From JAJNPS01 sp031426185 (lineage in GTDB: Bacteria > Pseudomonadota > Alphaproteobacteria > Rhodobacterales > Rhodobacteraceae), in contig JANPKV010000296.1 of the NCBI GenBank assembly GCA_031426185.1, forward strand, positions 1-6,502: 6,502 nucleotides of DNA, written 5' to 3'. The number at the start of each line of letters is the position of its first letter. Within the stretch, counting starts at the first letter, position 1. A program made the translations under genes and the position numbers. The notes under the pieces are model-generated. The model saw only the letters and a list, made by a program, of their open reading frames with translations, ran no database searches and was not told where the DNA came from. Of the stretch, positions 1 through 6,502 are shown piece after piece.

Positions 1-1
1 C

Positions 2-586
2 GAGAAAAGCCGCGAGCGGGCCGAATTTGCCGCCGATGCGCTGGAGCGCACCATCGTGCTGCACGGCGACGGCATGGATCTGGATATCCTGAACGAAGCC
101 GCCATCGACAAGGCGGACGTCCTGCTTGCCGTTACCGACGATGACAAGACCAACATTCTGGCGGCGGTCCGTGCCAAGCAACTTGGCTGTCCGATGGCGA
201 TTGCGCTGGTCAACGATCCGACCCTTGCGCCGCTGATGGGCCCCTTGGACATCGACGCCTACATCAATCCGCGTGCCACGACCGTGTCGTCGATCCTGCG
301 CCACATCAGGCATGGCAAGGTGCGGGCGATCTATTCGGTGGGCGATGGCGAGGCCGAGATGATCGAGGCGCAGGTGCTGACGACGTCGCCGCTGTCGGGC
401 CGCTTGATCCGCGACATCGAGTTTCCCGAAGGCGTGCTGGTGGGGGCTGTCATGAAGGGCGACAAGGTGGTCAAGCCGACCGGGGACCTTCGCATCGATG
501 CAGGCGACGTCATCGCGCTTTTTGCCATGGCCAGTGACGTCGCCGAGGTGGAGCGCCTGTTGCAGGTCTCCATCGACTTTTTCTAA
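2..586 (+). CDS. trkA: Trk potassium uptake regulatory subunit TrkA (C-terminal part, 5' end outside window)
   Basis: This is the cytoplasmic NAD(H)-binding subunit that gates the TrkH potassium channel. The frame is open from base 2 and gives 194 residues, against about 458 for full TrkA, so the first RCK half lies upstream of the window. The visible part begins inside the second Rossmann-like RCK_N domain. It has a LHGDGMDLD stretch near visible residues 19-27, then AVTDDDKTNI, and a conserved TTVSSILRHIRHG segment ending near residue 105. An RCK_C domain follows at about 110-185, with LSGRLIRDIEFPEGVLVGAV and a DAGDVIALF beta-strand motif. These stretches match the TrkA pattern clearly. 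A GTG at 56 is only an internal valine codon, not a start. trkH begins 9 bases after the stop, so the two are probably one transcription unit. The call is firm; only the missing 5' end is unknown. Confidence 0.95.
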   Translation, partial: EKSRERAEFAADALERTIVLHGDGMDLDILNEAAIDKADVLLAVTDDDKTNILAAVRAKQLGCPMAIALVNDPTLAPLMGPLDIDAYINPRATTVSSILRHIRHGKVRAIYSVGDGEAEMIEAQVLTTSPLSGRLIRDIEFPEGVLVGAVMKGDKVVKPTGDLRIDAGDVIALFAMASDVAEVERLLQVSIDFF

Positions 587-595
587 GGCCGGGCG

Positions 596-2107
596 ATGAT
601 CGCGCGTCTGCAAATCCTGCCGCTGGTGGTCATCCTGATGGGGGTTTCGGGCCTCGCAAGCTTCGTGCCCGGGCTGCATGCCTTCGCGATGCGCGATTAT
701 GAGGTGGGACGGGCCTTCTTTTATGCCGGGACCATCATGCTGTTCCTGACGGTCATGCTGGGCATCGTCACGCAGCGCCAGACCGTCCTGCAGCGGCAGC
801 GCGGCGCGTTGTTCGCGTTGTTGGTGACCTATTTGGTGCTGCCGCTGTGGCTTGCCTTTCCGTTCCTCGGTGCGGCGCCCGAGGCGACATTGGTGCAGGG
901 CTGGTTCGAGATGGTGTCGGCGCTGACCACCACCGGGGCGACGCTGTGGCTTGATGCCGACGCCTTGTCACCGTCGCTTCACCTCTGGCGGGCATTGGTC
1001 GGCTGGGGGGGCGGGGCGTTCATCGTGATTGCTGCGGCAGCGATCCTGACCCCGCTGAACCTTGGCGGCAGCGAAATCGTGTCGGGTCGCACCATCGGGC
1101 AGGTCGGCGGACCCGGGGCAATCGCATCCGATCCGGTAAGGCGGTTTCTGCTGGCGGCGGTTGTCGTCGGTCCTGCCTATGTCGGGCTGACCATCGTCCT
1201 GTGGGCGGGATTGTTGATCGCAGGGTCGTCCGCGACGCAAGGCTTGTGCTTGGCGATGTCGACGCTTTCGACGTCTGGGATCACCTGCGGACAACCCTTT
1301 GCAGCCAACGCGGCGGGACGTTGGGGCGAGGGTCTGATTGGCCTTTTTTTGCTGGTCGCGCTGTCACGGCGGCTGCTGCCCGGCCCCGCAGTGACCGACC
1401 GTCGCGCCGCGCTTTGGAAGGACCCCGAATTGCGGCTGGCGGCAGCAAATTTGACGGTGCTACCTGTCGCACTGCTGTTGCGACACTGGTTTGGCCAGTG
1501 GGAGGCAGCGTCGATCGACGCCGCCCAGGCATCGGCAAGCGCGCTTTGGGGCGTCGTTTTTTCCACCCTCTCCTTCCTGACCACGACGGGTTTCGTGTCG
1601 GCAGACTGGGCCGCTGCGCAGATCTGGTCTGGGCTGTCGACGCCCGGCCTGATCTTTCTGGGCCTGGCCATTCTGGGGGGCGGGGTGGCGACAACCGCGG
1701 GTGGGGTGAAGCTGCTGCGCATCTACGCCCTGACCCGTCATGGCCAACGCGAGCTGGAACGGATCATTCATCCCAATTCCGTGGGCGGCGAGGGGCTTGC
1801 GGCGCGGCGCTTGCAGCGTGAAGGCGCCTTCTTTGCCTGGGTATTTTTCATGCTGTTTGCGATCTCGATTGCGGGCCTGATGCTGGGGCTGAGCCTGACG
1901 GGTCTGGAATTTCAGCCTGCGCTGGTTTTGACAATCGCCGCACTGACCACCACCGGCCCGCTGGTGACCATCGCGACCGAGGCGCCACTGGACCTGTCCA
2001 CGATCACCGTGGCGGCCCAGATCCTTGCCGGCTTTGGCATGATTTTGGGCCGGATCGAGATTCTGGCACTGATTGCGCTGTTTTCCATGGGTGAGCAGCG
2101 GCGATAA
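596..2107 (+). CDS. trkH: Trk potassium uptake channel/transporter subunit TrkH
   Basis: This is the inner-membrane pore-forming subunit for potassium uptake, partner of TrkA. Its 503 residues are slightly more than the usual 480-490. It is hydrophobic almost throughout and shows the four-fold M1-P-M2 layout of the SKT superfamily. Each pore loop has a selectivity-filter glycine: SALTTTGAT (Gly114), STLSTSGIT (Gly228), SFLTTTGFV (Gly332) and AALTTTGPL (Gly454). The first and fourth loops even share an identical 14-base stretch, ctgaccaccaccgg. A GGGVATTAGGVKLLRI segment follows the third loop, and the C-terminus carries the family GRIEILALIALF helix before a short basic end. The ATG is preceded by AAGG, which overlaps the trkA stop, at 7-base spacing. 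This supports the start and suggests translational coupling with trkA. The next gene, hfq, lies 156 bases on. Confidence 0.95.
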   Translation: MIARLQILPLVVILMGVSGLASFVPGLHAFAMRDYEVGRAFFYAGTIMLFLTVMLGIVTQRQTVLQRQRGALFALLVTYLVLPLWLAFPFLGAAPEATLVQGWFEMVSALTTTGATLWLDADALSPSLHLWRALVGWGGGAFIVIAAAAILTPLNLGGSEIVSGRTIGQVGGPGAIASDPVRRFLLAAVVVGPAYVGLTIVLWAGLLIAGSSATQGLCLAMSTLSTSGITCGQPFAANAAGRWGEGLIGLFLLVALSRRLLPGPAVTDRRAALWKDPELRLAAANLTVLPVALLLRHWFGQWEAASIDAAQASASALWGVVFSTLSFLTTTGFVSADWAAAQIWSGLSTPGLIFLGLAILGGGVATTAGGVKLLRIYALTRHGQRELERIIHPNSVGGEGLAARRLQREGAFFAWVFFMLFAISIAGLMLGLSLTGLEFQPALVLTIAALTTTGPLVTIATEAPLDLSTITVAAQILAGFGMILGRIEILALIALFSMGEQRR

Positions 2108-2229
2108 GCGAATACCATCCGCGCTTTTCAACTGGAGTCTTTGGTCAAGCCGCAGCATACTCGGCGCGTGCTGGTCGGCTGCGAAATTATTGGGTTTCAC
2201 AAGCTGGACGCCTGCACGGCACGACAGAC

Positions 2230-2263
2230 AAAAAAATGACAGCGAAAAAAGGCTCGATAAAAA
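2230..2263 (+). promoter_or_regulatory. A-rich hfq leader with ribosome binding site
   Basis: The 34 bases before the hfq ATG contain 21 adenines, including runs of seven, six and five A, in an otherwise GC-rich region. The likely Shine-Dalgarno is AAGG at 2249-2252, rather far (11 bases) from the ATG. An out-of-frame ATG at 2236 opens a 13-codon frame that runs across the hfq start and stops at 2275-2277; it has no Shine-Dalgarno of its own. It is known that the Hfq distal face binds A-rich (ARN-type) RNA and that hfq mRNA is autoregulated through its leader in other bacteria. An autoregulatory site here is inference. No convincing -35/-10 promoter was seen in 2108-2229. Confidence 0.35.
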
Positions 2264-2497
2264 ATGGCTGCCGATAAACAAAACTTGCAAGACGCATTCC
2301 TCAACCATGTCCGCAAGGCAAAGATCCCCGTGACAATTTTTCTGATCAACGGGGTCAAGCTGCAGGGCGTGATCACCTGGTTTGACAACTTTTGCGTGCT
2401 GCTGCGCCGTGATGGGCAATCGCAACTTGTCTACAAGCATGCGATCTCCACCATCATGCCGGGCGCACCAATCAGCCTGTATGAGGGCGAAGACTGA
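2264..2497 (+). CDS. hfq: RNA chaperone Hfq
   Basis: This is a hexameric Sm-like RNA chaperone that pairs small RNAs with mRNAs and so controls their translation and stability. The 77-residue product holds the whole Sm core. The N-terminal helix NLQDAFLNHVRK includes Gln9, equivalent to the proximal-face Gln8 of E. coli. The Sm1 region has NGVKLQG and WFDNF, with Phe43 matching E. coli Phe42. The Sm2 motif is VYKHAISTI at 56-64, with Lys58 and His59 in the U-binding pocket. The rim patch is RKAK (17-20) rather than RRER. The C-terminal tail is very short and acidic (YEGED), unlike the long tail of the 102-residue E. coli protein; this is usual in alphaproteobacteria. The ATG start matches the family N-terminus. 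The gene sits directly before hflX, as in many proteobacteria, and its 3' end carries a likely hflX ribosome binding site. Confidence 0.98.
   Translation: MAADKQNLQDAFLNHVRKAKIPVTIFLINGVKLQGVITWFDNFCVLLRRDGQSQLVYKHAISTIMPGAPISLYEGED
2483..2487 (+). promoter_or_regulatory. Shine-Dalgarno GAGGG inside the end of hfq, possible hflX ribosome binding site
   Basis: GAGGG lies six bases before a CTG codon at 2494 that overlaps the hfq TGA as CTGA and is in frame with hflX. This is the spacing and stop-overlap expected for a translationally coupled gene. No ATG, GTG or TTG follows it at a useful distance, so if the site is functional, translation would begin at the CTG. The first ordinary start codon, GTG at 2581, has only GGTGGG three bases upstream, which is poorly spaced. 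Functional use is inferred. Confidence 0.4.
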
Positions 2498-2580
2498 CCC
2501 AGGACCCGACCAACGAGCCGCCCGACATTGCGGATGACGCCACCCCGACGGAACCTCGCGGCGCCCGGCATGGTGGGCAT

Positions 2581-4017
2581 GTGTCGAAGGTGCCCGATAC
2601 GCGCGCCTGGGTGCTGCATCCCGACCTGAAGTCGGATCCCCAGCGCCGGATGCCGGAGCTTGGGCTTGCCGAGGCGGTGTCGCTGGCGGCGGCCTTGCCG
2701 CAGATGCAGGTCCTGGGGGCTGATGTGGTGCGGGTTGCGCGGATGACGCCTGCGACCTTGTTCGGATCGGGCAAGGTTGACGAACTTGCCAGCCTTTTCA
2801 AGGCCCAGGACATTGAACTGGTCTTTGTCGACGGCAGCGTCAGCCCGGTCCAGCAACGCAATCTGGAAAAGGCCTGGGGGGTCAAGCTTTTGGACCGCAC
2901 CTCGCTGATCCTGGAAATCTTTGCCTCTCGGGCGCGGACCCGCGAAGGCGTGTTGCAGGTGGATCTCGCGGCGCTCAGCTATCAGCGCACGCGGCTGGTG
3001 CGGGCGTGGACGCACCTCGAACGGCAGCGCGGCGGCTTTGGTTTCGTGGGCGGACCGGGGGAAACCCAGATCGAATCCGACCGCCGGGCCCTGGACGACC
3101 AGATCATCCGGCTGAAACGCCAGCTGGACCGCGTTGTGCGCACGCGCGAACTGCACCGGTCGGCGCGGCGCAAGGTGCCGTTCCCGGTCGTGGCTCTGGT
3201 GGGCTATACCAATGCCGGCAAGTCGACGTTGTTCAACCGGGTGACCGGTGCCGATGTGATGGCCAAGGACATGCTTTTCGCCACGCTTGACCCCACCATG
3301 CGCGGGCTGGTGCTGCCATCGGGACGCAAGATCATCCTGTCTGACACCGTGGGCTTCATCTCTGACCTGCCGACGCAGCTGGTGGCGGCCTTTCGCGCCA
3401 CCCTCGAGGAGGTCCTCGAGGCGGACCTGATCGTGCATGTGCGCGACATCAGCCATGCCGAAACCGCCGAACAAGCGGCCGATGTCGGCGAAATCCTCGC
3501 CTCACTTGGTGTCGATGCCGGCACGCCGATCCTGGAGGTCTGGAACAAGATGGACCTTGTCGGACCTTCCGCGCGCGAGGGGCTGCTGGTGCAAAGCGCC
3601 AACCGTGACGGCGTCATTGCGGCGTCCGCCATCACCGGCGAAGGGATCGCGGCGCTGCTCGCGGCGATATCCGATGCGTTTGAGGAACCGAAGACCGACG
3701 AGGTGCTGGAGATCGGCTATTCCGAGGGGCGCGCGCTGGCGCGGCTCCATGCGCTGGGGGTTGTGATCGGCGAGGAACAGCATGAAGATGGAACAGGCGT
3801 CGAGGTTCGCTGGACCGCGCGCCAAAAGGCAGAATGGCAGGCCGGACAGTCCGTTTCCGCCGCCGTGACACCGCAACAGGGAGAAAGCGCGATGGCCAAG
3901 GGCAACAACCAGAAAAGCAACAAGGAAAAGAAAAAGCCCAAGAAAGAGGTCGCGAAGCCCGCAACGGCTGTCGCATCGACCCGCAGCGGCACCGAAATCG
4001 CAGGCAAGAAGCTGTAG
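2581..4017 (+). CDS. hflX: GTPase HflX (ribosome-associated), with C-terminal lysine-rich extension
   Basis: HflX is a translation-factor-class GTPase that binds the 50S subunit and, in studied bacteria, splits stalled or stress-damaged ribosomes. Numbering here is from the GTG at 2581. The N-terminal HflX domain spans about 1-198, with a GSGKVDEL segment, VDLAALSYQ, and the glycine-rich GGPGETQIE loop at 157-165 followed by a basic helical linker. The G domain has G1 GYTNAGKST (208-216), G2 around FATLDPT (233-239), G3 DTVG (255-258), G4 NKMD (322-325) and a likely G5 SAITGEG. The conserved core appears to end near RWTARQ (410-415). The frame then continues through a linker (about 421-437) into a lysine-rich tail, giving 478 residues where about 420-435 would be expected. 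The start is uncertain: the frame is open back to 2485, and a CTG at 2494 with a good Shine-Dalgarno would add 29 residues. Probably co-transcribed with hfq. Confidence 0.95.
   Translation: MSKVPDTRAWVLHPDLKSDPQRRMPELGLAEAVSLAAALPQMQVLGADVVRVARMTPATLFGSGKVDELASLFKAQDIELVFVDGSVSPVQQRNLEKAWGVKLLDRTSLILEIFASRARTREGVLQVDLAALSYQRTRLVRAWTHLERQRGGFGFVGGPGETQIESDRRALDDQIIRLKRQLDRVVRTRELHRSARRKVPFPVVALVGYTNAGKSTLFNRVTGADVMAKDMLFATLDPTMRGLVLPSGRKIILSDTVGFISDLPTQLVAAFRATLEEVLEADLIVHVRDISHAETAEQAADVGEILASLGVDAGTPILEVWNKMDLVGPSAREGLLVQSANRDGVIAASAITGEGIAALLAAISDAFEEPKTDEVLEIGYSEGRALARLHALGVVIGEEQHEDGTGVEVRWTARQKAEWQAGQSVSAAVTPQQGESAMAKGNNQKSNKEKKKPKKEVAKPATAVASTRSGTEIAGKKL
3878..3883 (+). promoter_or_regulatory. 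Shine-Dalgarno AGGGAG before the in-frame ATG at 3892
   Basis: AGGGAG ends eight bases before an ATG that is in frame with hflX. It is a strong ribosome binding site by sequence and spacing, and it has no evident purpose unless translation begins at 3892. It supports treating the lysine-rich tail as a separately translated small protein. Such a site could occur by chance, since the same bases also encode hflX codons here. Confidence 0.5.
3892..4017 (+). CDS. Small lysine-rich basic protein, nested in frame in the 3' end of hflX
   Basis: Starting at the ATG, this gives 41 residues, MAKGNNQKSN onwards, with 11 lysines, one arginine and three glutamates, so it is strongly positive. The sequence is KEKKKPKKE in the middle, then an Ala/Thr/Ser-rich stretch, and ends IAGKKL. 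From memory, short free-standing proteins that begin MAKG or MPKG with asparagines and a KKPKK core are annotated as hypothetical in alphaproteobacteria; I cannot verify this here. HflX proteins do not normally carry such a tail. A strong Shine-Dalgarno (3878-3883) precedes the ATG. There is no stop between it and the hflX core, so the segment may be made as a fusion, from the internal start, or both. A TGA in another frame at 3866-3868 could be a former hflX stop lost by an indel, or the fusion could be a sequencing error. Function unknown; nucleic-acid or ribosome binding is only a guess from charge. Confidence 0.5.
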   Translation: MAKGNNQKSNKEKKKPKKEVAKPATAVASTRSGTEIAGKKL

Positions 4018-4029
4018 TCAGGGCTATGG

Positions 4030-6486
4030 TTACGGTATGGGCGTCAGCTCGGTGATGCCGACCGCTGCTGCCCGCGCGAGTTCGGGGTCCAGTGACATCG
4101 GAATGTATTCGCCACGCCGCCACAACTCGCCGAGGTCGTCGTAATGGCGGCTCAGCATGTGGCCGGACTGACCGGTGGCCGTGATGAACACCGACGAATC
4201 CGGGTCTGCGAAGTCATAGACGCCGCGATATCCCGCCCCATGGACATTGAGATAGGGGTCGGGTTCGGCGCCTGATGTGCGTCCCCGGAGAAGGGTATAG
4301 TCCCCCCCGGAGGTCGACTGGCGAATGTTCACGAAGTAGCGCACCAGCGGGACCGTGCCCAGCACCGCATGGTCGTGCGTGGCCTGATGCGCGTCGCCCC
4401 AGCGCCAGCTTTCGATATTGGGACCATAATCCTCGCTGAGCGCCAACAGCGCATCGTCCAGCGCAAATTGCGCAAGCTCGGCGCAGCTTTCCACCGGGGC
4501 CGACTGGACGACGTCACACCAGATCGAGGCGCCGTTGATGTTGCGGTAGACGCGTTCCAGAAAAATCGGATCCGGATGGCGAAACTGGCTTGCCAGGGGG
4601 CCGATGTCGTCGCGGATCAAGCGGTCGGTCAGCGCGCGCAGCCACGCCTCGGCGATCAGGGGTTCTGGCAGATGTTCGTTCATCTCGCCGTTCCACTCGG
4701 CCAAAAGGATGAGCGCCTTTTGCCGCAGGCGTTCCGGCGTGCCTTCGCGCGCGGCCTCTCCGGTGAACCACAGCTCGGCACCGATCAGCGGCAGGATCGT
4801 GCGCGCCGTCGGGCTGACGGTATCTTGCTGTGCCTCCACGAAACTGTCGCGGGTATGCACCTCGCGCGCTTTCATCAAGGTCAGCCAGCGCTGGATGCGC
4901 TGCGTGTCGCCCCAGTCATAGCTGACATGGTTGGGAAACGGACGCTCGACGGTCTTGTTGTTGGTATTGCCCAAAAGCCCGCTGGAGGGGTTCACGAAGC
5001 GCGGATTGTCCGCGTAGGGCAGAACGCCTGTGAACCCGGTGGCCGGATCGGATCCAAGCGCAGGCAGGCGGCCTTGCGTAGGGTGCGCGGGGTTGCGGGC
5101 GGGCAGTTTGCCCACGACCTGAAGCGCGATGCCGTCTGCATCCGCCAGCATCAGGTTCTGTGCTGGTGCCACGAAAAGCTCACCTGCCTTGATGGCGTCG
5201 TCGATGCTGGCCGAGGTCATCAGGCGAATGCCGGCGGTCAGCGATGTGTCATCGGGCGACAGCGCGGTCCAGCTGATCGCCGCGACATGCCCCCCGGGGG
5301 TGATCGTATCCAGCCCGAAATGCGATCCGGGCAGGATCGGGCCGTTGCGCGACCACCGCAAGGTCACCGTCACCGGTTCCGCGTCCTTCACGGTGATGAT
5401 CGATCGGCGGGTGTCGAAGGGCGCCCAGCCGTCCGGGGTCTGGTACTGTTCTTGGTTGTCGGGGTTCAGCTTTTCGATGACGACATCCTGATCGTCGGCG
5501 CTGGCCGTGGTCAGGCCCCAGCCCAGCTTTTCCGAGCGCCCGACCAGCACCAGCGGCACACCCGGGATGGTGGCGCCGATGACCCCCCCCGACGCCAGTT
5601 CCAGCCGCGCCAGATACCAGATCGTGGGGGCGGTGAAATTCAGGTGCGGGTCATTTGCCAAAAGCGTGCCGCCCGAGGCGGAGCGGTCGCGCGATGCGGC
5701 AAAGGCGTTTGATGCGCCTGCAAACCCCACGGCCGGCAAGGGCGAGAGGGCCCCCGCAAGGCTGGCCGACTTGAAGCCGGGGGCGCCGGGAACAAGGCTG
5801 GCATAGTCGGGCAGGGCGGCGACACCCTGGCCAGGGTCATCGGGGATCAGGTCGACCAGCCGGTCCTCGGGCAAGACGATGGAGGCCTGGGCGCGCAGGA
5901 CCTCTTTCTGGGCGTGATCGGTCAGTTGCAGCGCCATCAATTTGATGATCGCAATGGAATCCGCAGGTGCCCAGGCGGCAATCTCGTTGGAAAACAGAAA
6001 GAATTCAGGCGCGCCCCGCCCCCGCGCGCCCGAATTGATCTCTTCGATCCAGGCATTCACGCCTGCCGAATAGGCTTCCAGTGCCGCGATCGTTTCGGCG
6101 TCCTGGGCTGGGACCGAGGAGAGCGCCAGATTGTACAGGTCATATCGGCGCAGCAATTCGTCGGTCCTGATGGTGGACGGCCCGAAGATCTCGCTGAGGC
6201 GTCCCTGCGCCGTGCGGCGGAGCATCGACATTTGCCAGAGCCGATCCTGTGCATGCGCAAAACCGAGCGCAAAGAACACATCCCTGTCGGTCGCGCCAAA
6301 GATGTGGGGAACGCTGGAATTGTTGCGCACGATCTGCACCGGCGCGGTGATGCCGGGCATCGAGAAATCCTCGTCGTAATCCGGCAGCGACCGCGACAGA
6401 AAGTAATAGACCCCGAACAGGACCAGCACAAACAGGGCGATCATGGCGGTGATGATCCGCATGAGCCAGCGAAAGGCGGTGAACAT
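4030..6486 (-). CDS. Penicillin acylase family protein (N-terminal nucleophile hydrolase)
   Basis: This family hydrolyses amide bonds in acylated substrates (beta-lactam side chains, acyl-homoserine lactones or others) after self-cleavage into two chains. The product has 818 residues, within the usual range. Residues 1-30 form a basic N-terminus plus one membrane segment, suggesting an uncleaved anchor with the enzyme in the periplasm. The alpha chain has the typical VPHIFGATDRDVFFALGFAH and QDRLWQM stretch (59-86). The predicted self-cleavage site is GA/SN, with Ser259 as the nucleophile, giving a beta chain of 560 residues, close to the 557 of E. coli penicillin G acylase. ANDPHL (277-282), ADDQDVVIEKL (330-340, metal-site region), GNTNN (506-510, oxyanion-hole asparagine region) and GQSGHMLSRHYDD (772-784) follow. 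The only two cysteines, 657 and 668, probably form a disulfide. The ATG has no clear Shine-Dalgarno and the frame stays open to the window edge, so a start further upstream is possible. Substrate cannot be told from sequence. Confidence 0.93.
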   Translation of the reverse strand: MFTAFRWLMRIITAMIALFVLVLFGVYYFLSRSLPDYDEDFSMPGITAPVQIVRNNSSVPHIFGATDRDVFFALGFAHAQDRLWQMSMLRRTAQGRLSEIFGPSTIRTDELLRRYDLYNLALSSVPAQDAETIAALEAYSAGVNAWIEEINSGARGRGAPEFFLFSNEIAAWAPADSIAIIKLMALQLTDHAQKEVLRAQASIVLPEDRLVDLIPDDPGQGVAALPDYASLVPGAPGFKSASLAGALSPLPAVGFAGASNAFAASRDRSASGGTLLANDPHLNFTAPTIWYLARLELASGGVIGATIPGVPLVLVGRSEKLGWGLTTASADDQDVVIEKLNPDNQEQYQTPDGWAPFDTRRSIITVKDAEPVTVTLRWSRNGPILPGSHFGLDTITPGGHVAAISWTALSPDDTSLTAGIRLMTSASIDDAIKAGELFVAPAQNLMLADADGIALQVVGKLPARNPAHPTQGRLPALGSDPATGFTGVLPYADNPRFVNPSSGLLGNTNNKTVERPFPNHVSYDWGDTQRIQRWLTLMKAREVHTRDSFVEAQQDTVSPTARTILPLIGAELWFTGEAAREGTPERLRQKALILLAEWNGEMNEHLPEPLIAEAWLRALTDRLIRDDIGPLASQFRHPDPIFLERVYRNINGASIWCDVVQSAPVESCAELAQFALDDALLALSEDYGPNIESWRWGDAHQATHDHAVLGTVPLVRYFVNIRQSTSGGDYTLLRGRTSGAEPDPYLNVHGAGYRGVYDFADPDSSVFITATGQSGHMLSRHYDDLGELWRRGEYIPMSLDPELARAAAVGITELTPIP

Positions 6487-6502
6487 CAGGGGGCCTGTTC
6501 TT

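Noticed and set aside
56..58. GTG at 56 as a possible gene start.
   Set aside because: The TrkA frame is open through to base 2 with coding sequence matching the second RCK domain, so the gene simply enters from the left edge.
923..1956. Repeated ctgaccaccaccgg at 923-936 and 1943-1956, with a near copy at 1578-1590.
   Set aside because: These encode the LTTTG selectivity-filter motif of separate TrkH pore loops. They reflect the internal four-fold protein repeat, not a DNA repeat element.
2151..2183. CGCAGC (2151-2156) and GCTGCG (2178-2183) can form a 6-bp stem downstream of trkH, with a competing 5-bp CAGCA/TGCTG stem inside.
   Set aside because: The stem is short, the loop is long (21 bases), and it is followed by AAATTATTGGG rather than a T-tract, so it is not a convincing terminator.
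1460..2440. Long open frame on the - strand (326 codons) opposite trkH and hfq.
   Set aside because: It lies antisense to two clearly real genes. Its translation is rich in Gln/Arg/His with no recognisable domain, typical of a shadow frame in GC-rich DNA.
2431..3474. Long open frame on the - strand (347 codons) opposite hflX.
   Set aside because: It overlaps the HflX G domain entirely, is His/Arg/Gln-rich without a family pattern, and is explained by the third-position GC bias of hflX.
4369..5712. Long open frame on the + strand (447 codons) opposite the acylase.
   Set aside because: It is a mirror of the acylase reading frame with arginine/glutamine-rich, domain-free sequence and no ribosome binding site that I can see.

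Overview
The window looks like a chromosomal segment of an alphaproteobacterium, most likely a Rhodobacteraceae (Rhodobacter/Roseobacter-type). The grounds are high GC with strong G/C third-position bias, a short 77-residue Hfq with the alphaproteobacterial core and acidic end, and the gene order trkA-trkH-hfq-hflX. That order is, from general knowledge, common in this family, usually downstream of ntrYX. The assignment rests on gene content and protein character, not on a search.

Left part (1-2107, + strand): the 3' two-fifths or so of trkA, then complete trkH nine bases later. Together they encode the regulatory and pore subunits of a Trk potassium uptake system.

Middle part (2108-4017, + strand): a 156-base intergenic gap with a strongly A-rich stretch just before hfq, then hfq (RNA chaperone) and hflX (ribosome-associated GTPase). 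The hfq-hflX junction is tightly packed. The hflX frame is open from just inside the end of hfq, although the first ordinary start codon (GTG) is 83 bases past the hfq stop. At its 3' end the hflX frame runs without a stop into a lysine-rich 41-codon segment. That segment has its own ATG and a good Shine-Dalgarno sequence, so it may be a small separate gene fused to, or nested in, hflX.

Right part (4030-6486, - strand): a complete, or nearly complete, penicillin acylase family Ntn-hydrolase with an N-terminal membrane anchor. It converges on hflX with only 12 bases between the stop codons.

No rRNA, tRNA, CRISPR array, insertion sequence or phage gene is visible. This is mostly ordinary core-genome content. 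The points worth a second look are the two ends of hflX and the A-rich hfq leader.
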